A DNA stretch of 5,879 nucleotides, taken from assembly GCA_003220955.1 (NCBI GenBank), contig QHTW01000105.1:1839-7717 (forward strand), given 5' to 3'. The first letter of the stretch is position 1. Every line of letters begins with the position of its first letter. The notes beneath the pieces were generated by a model. It had not been told where the DNA came from. It worked only from the letters and a program-made list of their open reading frames with translations, and did not search any database. The DNA comes from Gemmatimonadota bacterium. Lineage in GTDB: Bacteria; Gemmatimonadota; Gemmatimonadetes; Gemmatimonadales; GWC2-71-9. Position numbers and translations under genes: made by a program. Below are positions 1 to 5,879 of this stretch, piece by piece.

Positions 1-134
1 CCCAGGACGGGCGTCGCTCCCAACGTGCGCGTGACTTTGCCTGTCACCTGTCGGGCCGTCGCTTGTGCGCGGACCGTCGCTGGGATCAGGCACAAAGCCA
101 AAAGCGCTGGTGCGAACACTAACGTTCTGCGCAT
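1..134 (-). CDS. Partial exported protein, probably N-terminus of a SusC-like/TonB-dependent outer-membrane receptor
   Basis: An ATG on the minus strand at 134-132 opens a frame of 44 codons that runs off the left edge without a stop. The predicted start MRRTLVFAPALLALCLIP is a good Sec signal peptide: three-residue basic N-region (RR), a hydrophobic stretch at about residues 5-18, and a VRA-Q cleavage site after residue 23. The mature start (ATARQVTGKVTRTLGATPVLG) resembles the opening strand of a carboxypeptidase-regulatory-like domain (VTGKVT...G.P) that precedes the plug in SusC/RagA-type receptors. An AGG at 143-141 gives a modest Shine-Dalgarno six bases from the ATG. It follows the 229-1641 gene on the same strand after 94 nt, so the two may be co-transcribed and act together in outer-membrane uptake. 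The signal peptide is clear; the receptor identity is inferred from about 20 residues and could equally be another protein with this domain. Confidence 0.6.
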   Translation of the reverse strand, partial: MRRTLVFAPALLALCLIPATVRAQATARQVTGKVTRTLGATPVL

Positions 135-187
135 GCCTTGCCTGCCTTTCTTGGATGGATGCTGCCGGTGGTACACACGGCCGCGCA

Positions 188-216
188 AATATGGGGGCTG
201 TTCCGAGACCCCACAA
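188..216 (-). promoter_or_regulatory. Weak candidate promoter for the partial minus-strand gene
   Basis: On the minus strand TTGTGG (216-211) and CATATT (193-188) are separated by 17 nt. The -35 matches the sigma70 consensus at 3 of 6 bases and the -10 at 4 of 6. The -10 lies in the only AT-rich patch of the 135-228 spacer, which would give a leader of about 47 nt before the ATG at 134. The match is weak and co-transcription from the upstream gene is equally possible. I see no convincing intrinsic terminator after the TGA at 231-229: only a 4-bp AACC/GGTT stem without a T tract. Confidence 0.25.
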
Positions 217-228
217 CCACGCGGTTTT

Positions 229-1641
229 TCATTGCGACGCCCTCTGTTTTGGCGTCCCACGCTTCGTCCAAATCAGAATCACGCCGCAACCGCTCCCGCG
301 CCGCTGGAATTGCGGCGGGGCGCTGAACAGGTTCGAGTAGACTTCGATGCCGAGGATCTCACTGGGACCAATGGGGACCGACTGCGTCTGGAGCGGGGGT
401 AACGGATAGTAGACGCCGTCGATGAAATACATCGGCGGGCAATAGTTGCCGATTGAAGCACTGTTGATCTCGCCTTGGCCACGTTGCAACTCGACGAGCA
501 TTCCCGTTCCGTTGGGCCGCAATTGCACGCCCGGGACCATGCGAAACAGCTCCTCGAACCGGAGTGCCCCGCTCTTGGCGATCGCGGTGGTGTCGATAAA
601 ATGCCCCTGCGCGGTGTGACTCCGCCGGGTGAATCCGACGTGGGCCAGGTAGGGCTCGTACGTCCCCACCACGGTGACCGGCTCGAGCACCGCCACCGAG
701 TCTCCCACGACGATATCGACTTGTTGTCCCGCGGTCTGTCGCACCGTGGTCTGCGCACGGCCCGCCTGATACCCGAGCGCCCGGGCTTCCAGGATGCGCG
801 AGCCCACCGTCACGCTGTTGAGTGAGTAACGCCCGAAGTCGTCGGACTGCACCGACGCATCACTCCCGAGGACGACGATGGTTGCCCCCGGCACCAGCGA
901 GCCGTTTCTGTTCCGCACGACTCCCTTGATGGACCCCGTGATCGGCGCGACCGCCAGCTCGATACTCGCGCGCCCGAACGCCCGCCCCGCCAAATCAACG
1001 ATCACCATGCCCGCGGATCCGCCCTCTGCCCGACCCTGAATGACGAGTGCCACGTCGACGGGGAGGCCACACAGGAGCACGTGACCGGAGGCATCGGATT
1101 TCGCTTCGACGGTGCGTTGCGCGCTCCGAACGCCCGCGCCGCCGCCGATGTCGTAGCTCGTCCAGTACGCGCTAACGCTTGCGGCGGGCATCGGTTTTCC
1201 GTCTGCGGCGTCATGAACCACGCCGACCACACTTCCCGCTTGCCGCAACGGATCCTGCGGGCACAGCATGTGGTGTGCCTGCGCGGGACTCGGCGTCGCG
1301 AGCGCAACGATATTCCCGTCCCCGGCCACGACGTCGACGGCGACGGGCGGCACCGACAACCCAGCCGAGTCGAGCATGGGATGGTAGACGGTCAGCACGT
1401 AGTGTCCGGGCGCGAGCGCGTTCAGCTCAAAGCGTCCCGCGGCGTCGCTCCGCGCCATCAGATTGGTGCCTTCAATCCAGATCTCGGCGCCTTCCAGCGG
1501 AGTCGACCTGATCAGGCTGTCGAACACCACGCCGCGCAACACACCAGAACCTTGAGCGGCAGCGAGGGCGGGGGCGGGTACCACGAATCCCAAGCTGAGC
1601 CCGGCGATAAGGAGGAGGCGTCGGGGATTAGGAACGGCCAT
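229..1641 (-). CDS. Exported protein with carboxypeptidase-regulatory-like domains and a TonB-plug-like C-terminus
   Basis: The product is 470 aa from the ATG at 1641-1639. Residues 1-29 form a signal peptide (basic PNPRR, hydrophobic LLLIAGLSLGFVV, ALA/A cleavage around 27-29). Three segments follow that look like carboxypeptidase-regulatory beta-sandwiches: about 33-115 (LRGVVFDS...PLEGAEIWIEG...DAAGRFELNALAPG), 136-232 (VVGVVHDAADGKPMPAASV...DASGHVLLCGLP, the most diverged) and 234-320 (IKGVVRNRNGSLVPGATIVV...DDFGRYSLNSVTVG). Residues about 320-462 resemble a TonB-receptor plug (LEPVTVVG, FEELFRMVPGVQLR, YFIDGVYYP, EILGIEVYS, GCGVILIWTKRG). No 22-strand barrel follows, so it cannot be a complete receptor. 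The Cys in GNYCPP and in GSGCGV may form a disulfide. An in-frame TTG at 1680 would add 13 residues but has no ribosome site and would bury the signal peptide. The ATG itself has only AGGA 11 nt upstream. The likely site is periplasm or outer membrane; substrate and partner are unknown. Confidence 0.8.
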   Translation of the reverse strand: MAVPNPRRLLLIAGLSLGFVVPAPALAAAQGSGVLRGVVFDSLIRSTPLEGAEIWIEGTNLMARSDAAGRFELNALAPGHYVLTVYHPMLDSAGLSVPPVAVDVVAGDGNIVALATPSPAQAHHMLCPQDPLRQAGSVVGVVHDAADGKPMPAASVSAYWTSYDIGGGAGVRSAQRTVEAKSDASGHVLLCGLPVDVALVIQGRAEGGSAGMVIVDLAGRAFGRASIELAVAPITGSIKGVVRNRNGSLVPGATIVVLGSDASVQSDDFGRYSLNSVTVGSRILEARALGYQAGRAQTTVRQTAGQQVDIVVGDSVAVLEPVTVVGTYEPYLAHVGFTRRSHTAQGHFIDTTAIAKSGALRFEELFRMVPGVQLRPNGTGMLVELQRGQGEINSASIGNYCPPMYFIDGVYYPLPPLQTQSVPIGPSEILGIEVYSNLFSAPPQFQRRGSGCGVILIWTKRGTPKQRASQ

Positions 1642-1706
1642 TGTTCCGACAATCCTACCGCTCAGGACCGGACCGCTCAAGCAGGGAATTGTGCGAAAGC
1701 CGGGGG

Positions 1707-1734
1707 TTGACCTAACTCAAACAATGGGTTTAGT
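1707..1734 (+). promoter_or_regulatory. Sigma70-like promoter for the str operon
   Basis: TTGACC at 1707-1712 (5 of 6 to the -35 consensus) and TTTAGT at 1729-1734 (4 of 6 to the -10) are spaced by 16 nt in the 140-nt divergent region. Transcription would start near 1741, giving a leader of about 40 nt before rpsL. The spacer 1713-1728 is AT-rich relative to its surroundings. It is the only good promoter-like pair upstream of rpsL. A clear promoter for the divergent minus-strand gene was not found in 1642-1781; a CACAAT on the minus strand lacks a matching -35. Confidence 0.55.
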
Positions 1735-1772
1735 TTCGCGGGCTTCGGAGCAGCTTTTTAGCATTCCTTTGC

Positions 1773-1784
1773 GAGGGGTATTTG
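1773..1784 (+). promoter_or_regulatory. Ribosome binding site and TTG start of rpsL
   Basis: GAGG within GAGGGG (1773-1778) lies five bases before the TTG at 1782-1784. The next codons give PTINQLVR, the conserved S12 N-terminus, so the non-ATG start is fixed by homology. There is no ATG or GTG in frame nearby that would preserve that N-terminus. Confidence 0.8.
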
Positions 1785-2165
1785 CCGACCATCAACCAGC
1801 TCGTCCGGCATGGCCGCCGCGACGTGGAGAAGAAAGAAAAGGCGCCGCACCTGCGTGGTAATCCGCAAAAGCGGGGCGTGTGCACGCGCGTGTACACCAC
1901 GACGCCGAAGAAACCGAACTCCGCATTGCGCAAAGTGGCCCGCGTTCGCCTGACGAATGGGTTCGAAGTGACGGCATACATCCCCGGTGAAGGGCATAAC
2001 CTGCAGGAGCACTCGATCGTGATGATTCGCGGCGGCCGCGTGAAGGATCTGCCGGGCGTCCGCTATCACATCATCCGCGGCACGCTGGACGCCGCGGGCG
2101 TGAACGAGCGCAAGCAGTCGCGCTCGAAGTATGGCGCGAAGCGTCCCAAGGAGGCGGGGAAGTGA
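1782..2165 (+). CDS. rpsL: 30S ribosomal protein S12
   Basis: S12 sits at the 30S decoding centre and helps control tRNA selection accuracy. The 127-aa product is full length (E. coli 124) and carries the family signatures: PTINQLVR at the start, PQKRGVCTRVYT at 28-39, PKKPNSALRK at 42-51, GEGHNLQEHS at 69-78 and RGGRVKDLPGVRYH at 83-96. Lys43 and Lys88, where streptomycin-resistance substitutions arise in many bacteria, are both wild type. Asp89, the residue methylthiolated in several species, is present. The segment 10-27 is lineage-variable and very basic or charged here (RRDVEKKEK). The start is TTG at 1782, read as Met. It is the first gene of the str operon, and its TGA overlaps the rpsG GTG by four bases, so the two should be translationally coupled. 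Confidence 0.98.
   Translation: MPTINQLVRHGRRDVEKKEKAPHLRGNPQKRGVCTRVYTTTPKKPNSALRKVARVRLTNGFEVTAYIPGEGHNLQEHSIVMIRGGRVKDLPGVRYHIIRGTLDAAGVNERKQSRSKYGAKRPKEAGK
2148..2165 (+). promoter_or_regulatory. rpsG Shine-Dalgarno inside rpsL and GTGA stop/start overlap
   Basis: A perfect AAGGAGG (2148-2154) within the last codons of rpsL lies seven bases before the GTG at 2162-2164. The rpsL TGA is 2163-2165, so stop and start share GTGA. In E. coli the rpsL-rpsG intercistronic region, about 100 nt, is the S7 autoregulatory target. Here no such spacer exists, so that mechanism cannot operate at the same place. Confidence 0.85.
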
Positions 2166-2632
2166 GCCGTCGCAAAAGCGCCGTCCGGCGGCCGGTCCCT
2201 GCGGACCCGCGCTATGACAGCCAGACGGTGTCGAAGTTCTTGAACAACCTGATGGTGTGCGGCAAGAAGTCGTTGTCGGAGCGGATCTTCTATCAGGCGA
2301 TGGACATGATCGAGCAACGCACGGGGCAGCCTGGCGTGAACGTCTTCAAGCAGGCGCTCTCGAACGTGAAGCCGGCGCTGGAAGTGAAATCCCGGCGTGT
2401 CGGCGGCGCGACGTATCAGGTGCCAGTGGAAGTGCGGCCCGAGCGGCGCACGGCGCTGGGGATGCGCTGGATCATTCAGTACAGCCGCGCGCGCAAAGAG
2501 AAGACGATGGCCGAGCGCCTCGCCGCCGAGCTGATTCTGGCGTCGAAGGGCGAAGGCGAGACGATAAAGAAGAAGGAAGACACACACCGGATGGCGGAGG
2601 CCAATAGGGCTTTCGCGCATTACCGGTGGTAG
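2162..2632 (+). CDS. rpsG: 30S ribosomal protein S7
   Basis: S7 is the primary 16S rRNA binder that nucleates assembly of the 30S head and contacts the E-site tRNA region. The product is 156 aa, the usual bacterial length. Recognisable segments are MSRRKSAVRRPVPADPRY (1-18), SKFLNNLMVCGKKSLSERIFY (24-44, helix 1 region), the beta-hairpin RRVGGATYQVPVEVRPERR (78-96), MRWIIQYSR (101-109), and a C-terminal helix ending FAHYRW. There is no C-terminal extension like that in E. coli K-12. The start is GTG, fixed by the AAGGAGG and by the conserved N-terminus. It is followed by an unusually long and structured 190-nt spacer before fusA. No frameshift or missing conserved block is seen. Confidence 0.98.
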   Translation: MSRRKSAVRRPVPADPRYDSQTVSKFLNNLMVCGKKSLSERIFYQAMDMIEQRTGQPGVNVFKQALSNVKPALEVKSRRVGGATYQVPVEVRPERRTALGMRWIIQYSRARKEKTMAERLAAELILASKGEGETIKKKEDTHRMAEANRAFAHYRW

Positions 2633-2644
2633 GCTGAATGGTAC

Positions 2645-2664
2645 GGGCGCAGCATGCTGCGCCC
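2645..2664. repeat. 20-nt perfect palindrome in the rpsG-fusA spacer
   Basis: GGGCGCAGCATGCTGCGCCC is its own reverse complement over all 20 bases. As RNA it would form an 8-bp stem with a CATG loop starting 12 nt after the rpsG stop. No T tract follows, so it is not a standard intrinsic terminator. It could protect the rpsG 3' end, bind a dimeric protein as DNA, or be a copy of a dispersed REP-like element. The sequence alone cannot separate these. Confidence 0.75.
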
Positions 2665-2691
2665 CTCCTGAACCTTAAACAGACAACTTCG

Positions 2692-2804
2692 GGACCCTGC
2701 TTTAAGGGATCCTGCATCGAGGGGGCCGAAAGCCTCCCGATGACGGCGGAGCGAGACCGGCCCCCCGGCACACGAGTGGGGCGTCCTGGTCGCCCCGCGT
2801 TTTT
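2692..2804 (+). promoter_or_regulatory. Structured leader upstream of fusA (candidate cis-regulatory RNA)
   Basis: Consecutive hairpins are visible by hand. At 2692-2712, GGACCCT pairs with AGGGATCC (one bulged A, six-base loop). At 2715-2742, CATCG and GGGGGC pair with GCCTCC and CGATG (11 bp, one G-U, one bulged A at 2720, loop CGAAA or, with a bulge, a GAAA tetraloop). A weaker CCGG/CCGG stem is at 2757-2768, then the T-tract hairpin at 2778-2804. Alternative pairings exist: 2721-2727 (GGGGGCC) is exactly complementary to 2759-2765 (GGCCCCC), and CGCCCC at 2660-2665 in the upstream palindrome can pair with GGGGCG at 2778-2783, the 5' arm of the last hairpin. Mutually exclusive folds ending in a terminator-like hairpin are the layout of an attenuator. 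I do not recognise a known riboswitch or ribosomal-protein leader; the function is inferred. Confidence 0.4.
2778..2804 (+). terminator. Terminator-like hairpin with T5 before fusA (possible attenuator)
   Basis: GGGGCG (2778-2783) pairs perfectly with CGCCCC (2791-2796) over a seven-base loop. GCG and five Ts (2800-2804) follow. The all-GC stem is strong but short, and the T run is short and three bases away, so termination would probably be partial. It lies 18 nt before the fusA ATG and just ahead of its Shine-Dalgarno, so it would reduce or gate fusA and tuf transcription relative to rpsL and rpsG. Confidence 0.4.
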
Positions 2805-2822
2805 GCTGAATAAAGGAAAGCA

Positions 2823-4919
2823 ATGCCACGTACGACGCCGCTCGACAAGATTCGGAATATCGGCATCATGGCCCACATCGATGCCGGGAAAACGACTACG
2901 ACCGAGCGTATCCTGTATTACACGGGCCGTACCTACAAGCTGGGTGAGGTGCACGAAGGTACGGCGACGATGGACTGGATGGAGCAGGAGCAGGAGCGAG
3001 GGATCACGATTACCTCCGCCGCCACGACGGCCTTCTGGACCCGCCTGAATCAGCAGTACCGCATCAACATCATCGACACCCCCGGACACGTGGACTTCAC
3101 CGTCGAAGTGGAGCGCAGCTTGCGCGTCCTCGACGGTGCGGTGACCGTGCTGGATGCCGTGGGCGGCGTCGAGCCCCAGACCGAGACGGTGTGGCGCCAA
3201 GCGGACCGCTACGGCGTGCCGCGGATCATCTTCGTCAACAAGATGGACCGCGTCGGCGCCGACTTCGACATGTGCCTCAAGATGGTCCGCGACCGGCTCG
3301 GCACGAAAGCGGTACCGATCCAGCTGCCGCTCGGCTCCGGCGAGTTGTTTACCGGCCTCATCGACCTCGTGCGCGAGATCGAGATCGTCTATGATGACGA
3401 TACCCTCGGCAAGAAGTACGTCGAAGGGCCAGTGCCGGAATCGATGAAGGAACAAGTCGCAAAGCTGCGACACGAAATGATCGAGGCCTGTGTCGAGTCC
3501 GACGACGCCATTCTGCACAAGTACCTCGAAGATCACAAGCTGACCGAAGAAGAAATCCGCACCGTCATTCGCAAAGCCACGATCACCGGTCACGTCGTCC
3601 CCGTCATCTGCGGCGCCGCATTCAAAAACAAGGGCGTGCAGGCACTGCTGGATGCCGTCGTCGATTATCTGCCGTCGCCGGTGGACATCCCGCCGATCAA
3701 AGGGCATCTGCCGCACCACGATGCCACGCACGCCGAGCGCCCCGCGGCGGATGACGCGCCGTTCGCGGCCCTGGCGTTCAAGATCATGACCGATCCGTAC
3801 GTCGGGAAACTGACGTTCTTCCGCGTGTACTCGGGCGTGCTCAGCGCCGGCTCCTACGTCTACAACAGCACCAAGGACCGCAGGGAGCGCATCGGACGCC
3901 TGCTACAGATGCACGCGAACAAGCGCGAGGAGATCGAGGACGTGCGCGCCGGCGATATCGCCGCGGCGATCGGCCTCAAGGACACGCGCACCGGCGATAC
4001 GCTGTGCGACGAAGCGCATCCAATCATTCTCGAGGCGATGCGCTTCCCGAATCCCGTCATCTCGGTCGCGATCGAGCCGAAGACCAAGGCCGACCAGGAC
4101 AAGCTGGGGATCGCGTTGGCGAAGCTCTCCGAGGAAGATCCCACGTTCCGCGTGCACTCCGATCCCGAGACCGCGCAGACGATCATCAGCGGGATGGGCG
4201 AGCTGCACCTCGAGATCATCGTCGAGCGCATGCGGCGCGAGTTCAAGGTGGACGCCAACGTCGGCCGGCCGCAGGTGGCGTACCGCGAGACGGTGCGCAA
4301 GCGCGTGGAGTACATCGAGGGCAAGTTCATCCGCCAGACGGGCGGCCGCGGCCAGTACGGCCACGTGGTGATCCATCTGGAGCCGGGCCAGCCAGGGACC
4401 GGGTTCGTGTTCGAAGACAACATCGTCGGCGGCTCGATTCCGAAGGAGTACATCAGTCCCGTCGAGCAGGGCGTGAAAGAGGCGCTCGAGAACGGCGTGC
4501 TCGCGGGCTATCCGATGGTGGACGTGAAGGTCGAGCTGGTGGACGGCTCCTTCCACGACGTCGACTCGAGCGAAATGGCGTTCAAGATCGCCGGCTCGAT
4601 GGCGGTGAAGGAAGCCGCGCGGCAGGCGCATCCGATTCTGCTCGAACCGATCATGGACGTCGAAGTCGTGACGCCGTCCGATTACATGGGCGATGTCATC
4701 GGCGATCTGTCGGCCCGGCGTGGCAAGATCGGCGGCATGACGCAGCGCGCCGATGCGCACATCGTCGCCGCCAGTGTGCCGCTGTCGGAGATGTTCGGTT
4801 ATTCAACGACACTGCGGTCCATGAGCCAGGGACGTGCGATTTACAGCATGGAATTCTCGCACTATCAGGAAGTGCCGAAAGCGAAAGCTGAAGAAATAGT
4901 TTCGAAGGTCAAAGGATAG
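2823..4919 (+). CDS. fusA: Elongation factor G
   Basis: EF-G is the cytosolic GTPase that drives tRNA-mRNA translocation and, with RRF, ribosome recycling. The 698-aa product is full length with the usual five domains. The G domain has the P-loop AHIDAGKT (17-24), switch I MDWMEQEQERGITITSA (50-66, Thr62 binding Mg), DTPGH (85-89, catalytic His89), NKMD (139-142) and G5 GAAFKNKG (264-271). Domain II follows (DPYVGKLTFFRVYSG...RIGRLLQMHANKREEIEDV...GDIAAAIGLK). Domain III has DPETAQTIISGMGELHLEI. Domain IV starts near 480 (GRPQVAYRETV), with tip-side loop GGRGQYGHV and HDVDSSEMAFK around 578-587. The C-terminus has domain V (LEPIMDVEVVTPSDYMGDVIGDLSARRG). AAAGGA at 2812-2817 precedes the ATG by five bases. 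All catalytic motifs are canonical, unlike those of the EF-Tu next to it. Its TAG lies in the same frame as tuf, with 72 nt between. Confidence 0.98.
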   Translation: MPRTTPLDKIRNIGIMAHIDAGKTTTTERILYYTGRTYKLGEVHEGTATMDWMEQEQERGITITSAATTAFWTRLNQQYRINIIDTPGHVDFTVEVERSLRVLDGAVTVLDAVGGVEPQTETVWRQADRYGVPRIIFVNKMDRVGADFDMCLKMVRDRLGTKAVPIQLPLGSGELFTGLIDLVREIEIVYDDDTLGKKYVEGPVPESMKEQVAKLRHEMIEACVESDDAILHKYLEDHKLTEEEIRTVIRKATITGHVVPVICGAAFKNKGVQALLDAVVDYLPSPVDIPPIKGHLPHHDATHAERPAADDAPFAALAFKIMTDPYVGKLTFFRVYSGVLSAGSYVYNSTKDRRERIGRLLQMHANKREEIEDVRAGDIAAAIGLKDTRTGDTLCDEAHPIILEAMRFPNPVISVAIEPKTKADQDKLGIALAKLSEEDPTFRVHSDPETAQTIISGMGELHLEIIVERMRREFKVDANVGRPQVAYRETVRKRVEYIEGKFIRQTGGRGQYGHVVIHLEPGQPGTGFVFEDNIVGGSIPKEYISPVEQGVKEALENGVLAGYPMVDVKVELVDGSFHDVDSSEMAFKIAGSMAVKEAARQAHPILLEPIMDVEVVTPSDYMGDVIGDLSARRGKIGGMTQRADAHIVAASVPLSEMFGYSTTLRSMSQGRAIYSMEFSHYQEVPKAKAEEIVSKVKG

Positions 4920-4980
4920 GTGTCTGGTGCCGGGTGTCGGGTGTCAGCAGGCCTGACACCCGACACCAGACACCTGAAAC
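4920..4980. repeat. Inverted array of heptamers (GTGTCNG) forming a long hairpin between fusA and tuf
   Basis: Immediately after the fusA stop come four head-to-tail heptamers of the form GTGTCNG (4920-4926, 4927-4933, 4934-4940, 4941-4947), one of them degenerate (GTGCCGG). After a five-base loop CAGGC (4948-4952) come four heptamers of the complementary form CNGACAC (4953-4959, 4960-4966, 4967-4973, 4974-4980), the last degenerate (CTGAAAC). The inner pairs match exactly: 4934-4947 with 4953-4966, and 4920-4926 with 4967-4973 if one heptamer (4927-4933) is bulged out. With G4919-C4974 this gives 22 bp. No T tract follows, so it is not a normal terminator. The tuf ribosome site AGGAG (4982-4986) starts two bases after the array, so the structure could affect tuf translation or mRNA processing. 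Confidence 0.85.
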
Positions 4981-4991
4981 CAGGAGAGTTC

Positions 4992-5858
<867 letters not shown>

Positions 5859-5863
5859 AATAG

Positions 5864-5879
5864 CGGTTGAGCGGTTGGG
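5864..5879. other. Post-tuf spacer fragment with a short direct repeat
   Basis: Only 16 nt follow the displaced tuf stop codon. GCGGTTG occurs twice (5863-5869 and 5871-5877, eight-base period), which may be the start of a short tandem repeat. Too little is present to assign a role. Confidence 0.3.

Noticed and set aside
1642..1680. TTG start at 1680 for the minus-strand plug-like protein
   Set aside because: It would put 13 residues before a normal signal peptide and has no ribosome binding site.
1081..1710. 209-aa plus-strand open frame antisense to the regulatory-like/plug gene
   Set aside because: The minus-strand frame has a signal peptide and recognisable domains; this one has neither and runs into the rpsL promoter.
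1742..1759. Possible terminator (GCT/AGC stem then five Ts) in the rpsL leader
   Set aside because: The stem is only three base pairs and lies just downstream of the predicted promoter, so it is unlikely to terminate.
1905..2047. Streptomycin-resistance substitutions in S12
   Set aside because: Lys43 and Lys88 are both wild type.
2472..3731. 419-aa minus-strand open frame across rpsG, the spacer and fusA
   Set aside because: It is antisense to two unmistakable genes, crosses their boundaries, and its composition (rich in His, Asp, Arg, Val) is typical of a GC-rich shadow frame.
3903..4760. Long open frames opposite or out of frame inside fusA (minus 3903-4760 and plus 4004-4891)
   Set aside because: fusA is intact over the whole stretch with all EF-G domains; these frames have no ribosome site or recognisable domain.
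4920..4991. GTG start for tuf at 4920, giving a 24-residue N-terminal extension
   Set aside because: The extension is encoded by the heptamer repeat, there is no separate Shine-Dalgarno, and the ATG at 4992 has AGGAG and the conserved EF-Tu N-terminus.

Overview
The window is GC-rich bacterial chromosome carrying the str operon on the plus strand: rpsL (S12), rpsG (S7), fusA (EF-G), then a tuf gene (EF-Tu) that reaches almost to the right edge. On the minus strand, diverging from rpsL, lies a secreted or periplasmic protein with carboxypeptidase-regulatory-like beta-sandwich domains and a TonB-plug-like C-terminus. It is followed on the same strand by the first 44 codons of a second exported protein that resembles the start of a SusC/TonB-dependent outer-membrane receptor. 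The exported pair implies a Gram-negative cell envelope. Abundance of such proteins is typical of Gemmatimonadota and some Bacteroidota or Acidobacteriota relatives; with the high GC, Gemmatimonadota is my best guess, but this is inference and not proven by the sequence.

Layout: 1-134 (minus) partial exported protein; 135-228 spacer with a weak candidate promoter; 229-1641 (minus) regulatory-like/plug protein; 1642-1781 divergent intergenic region with a sigma70-like promoter firing towards rpsL; 1782-2165 rpsL (TTG start); 2162-2632 rpsG, overlapping rpsL by GTGA; 2633-2822 a 190-nt spacer that is unusually structured (a 20-nt perfect palindrome, two further hairpins, and a terminator-like hairpin with five Ts just before fusA); 2823-4919 fusA; 4920-4980 an inverted array of heptamers forming a long hairpin; 4992-5863 tuf.

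rpsL, rpsG and fusA look intact and canonical. tuf does not, in two separate ways. First, its switch I (effector loop) region is remodelled: about five extra residues, and the near-universal Arg-Gly before the Mg-binding Thr are replaced, while P-loop, DCPGH, NKCD and SAL motifs are normal. Second, the gene runs normally to LLDDGQAG and then joins directly, out of frame, to codons for the EF-Tu C-terminus (GGRTVGAGVVTKILK, stop), so roughly 330 bp covering the end of domain II and nearly all of domain III are absent. The junction sits on a short GGCGGG sequence expected on both sides. This is either a real microhomology deletion in one tuf copy or an assembly mis-join near the sequence end.

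The four plus-strand genes would work together in translation: S12 and S7 in the 30S decoding centre and head, EF-G in translocation, EF-Tu in aminoacyl-tRNA delivery. The operon appears to have one promoter before rpsL, with tight coupling of rpsL to rpsG and possible RNA-level control points before fusA and before tuf.
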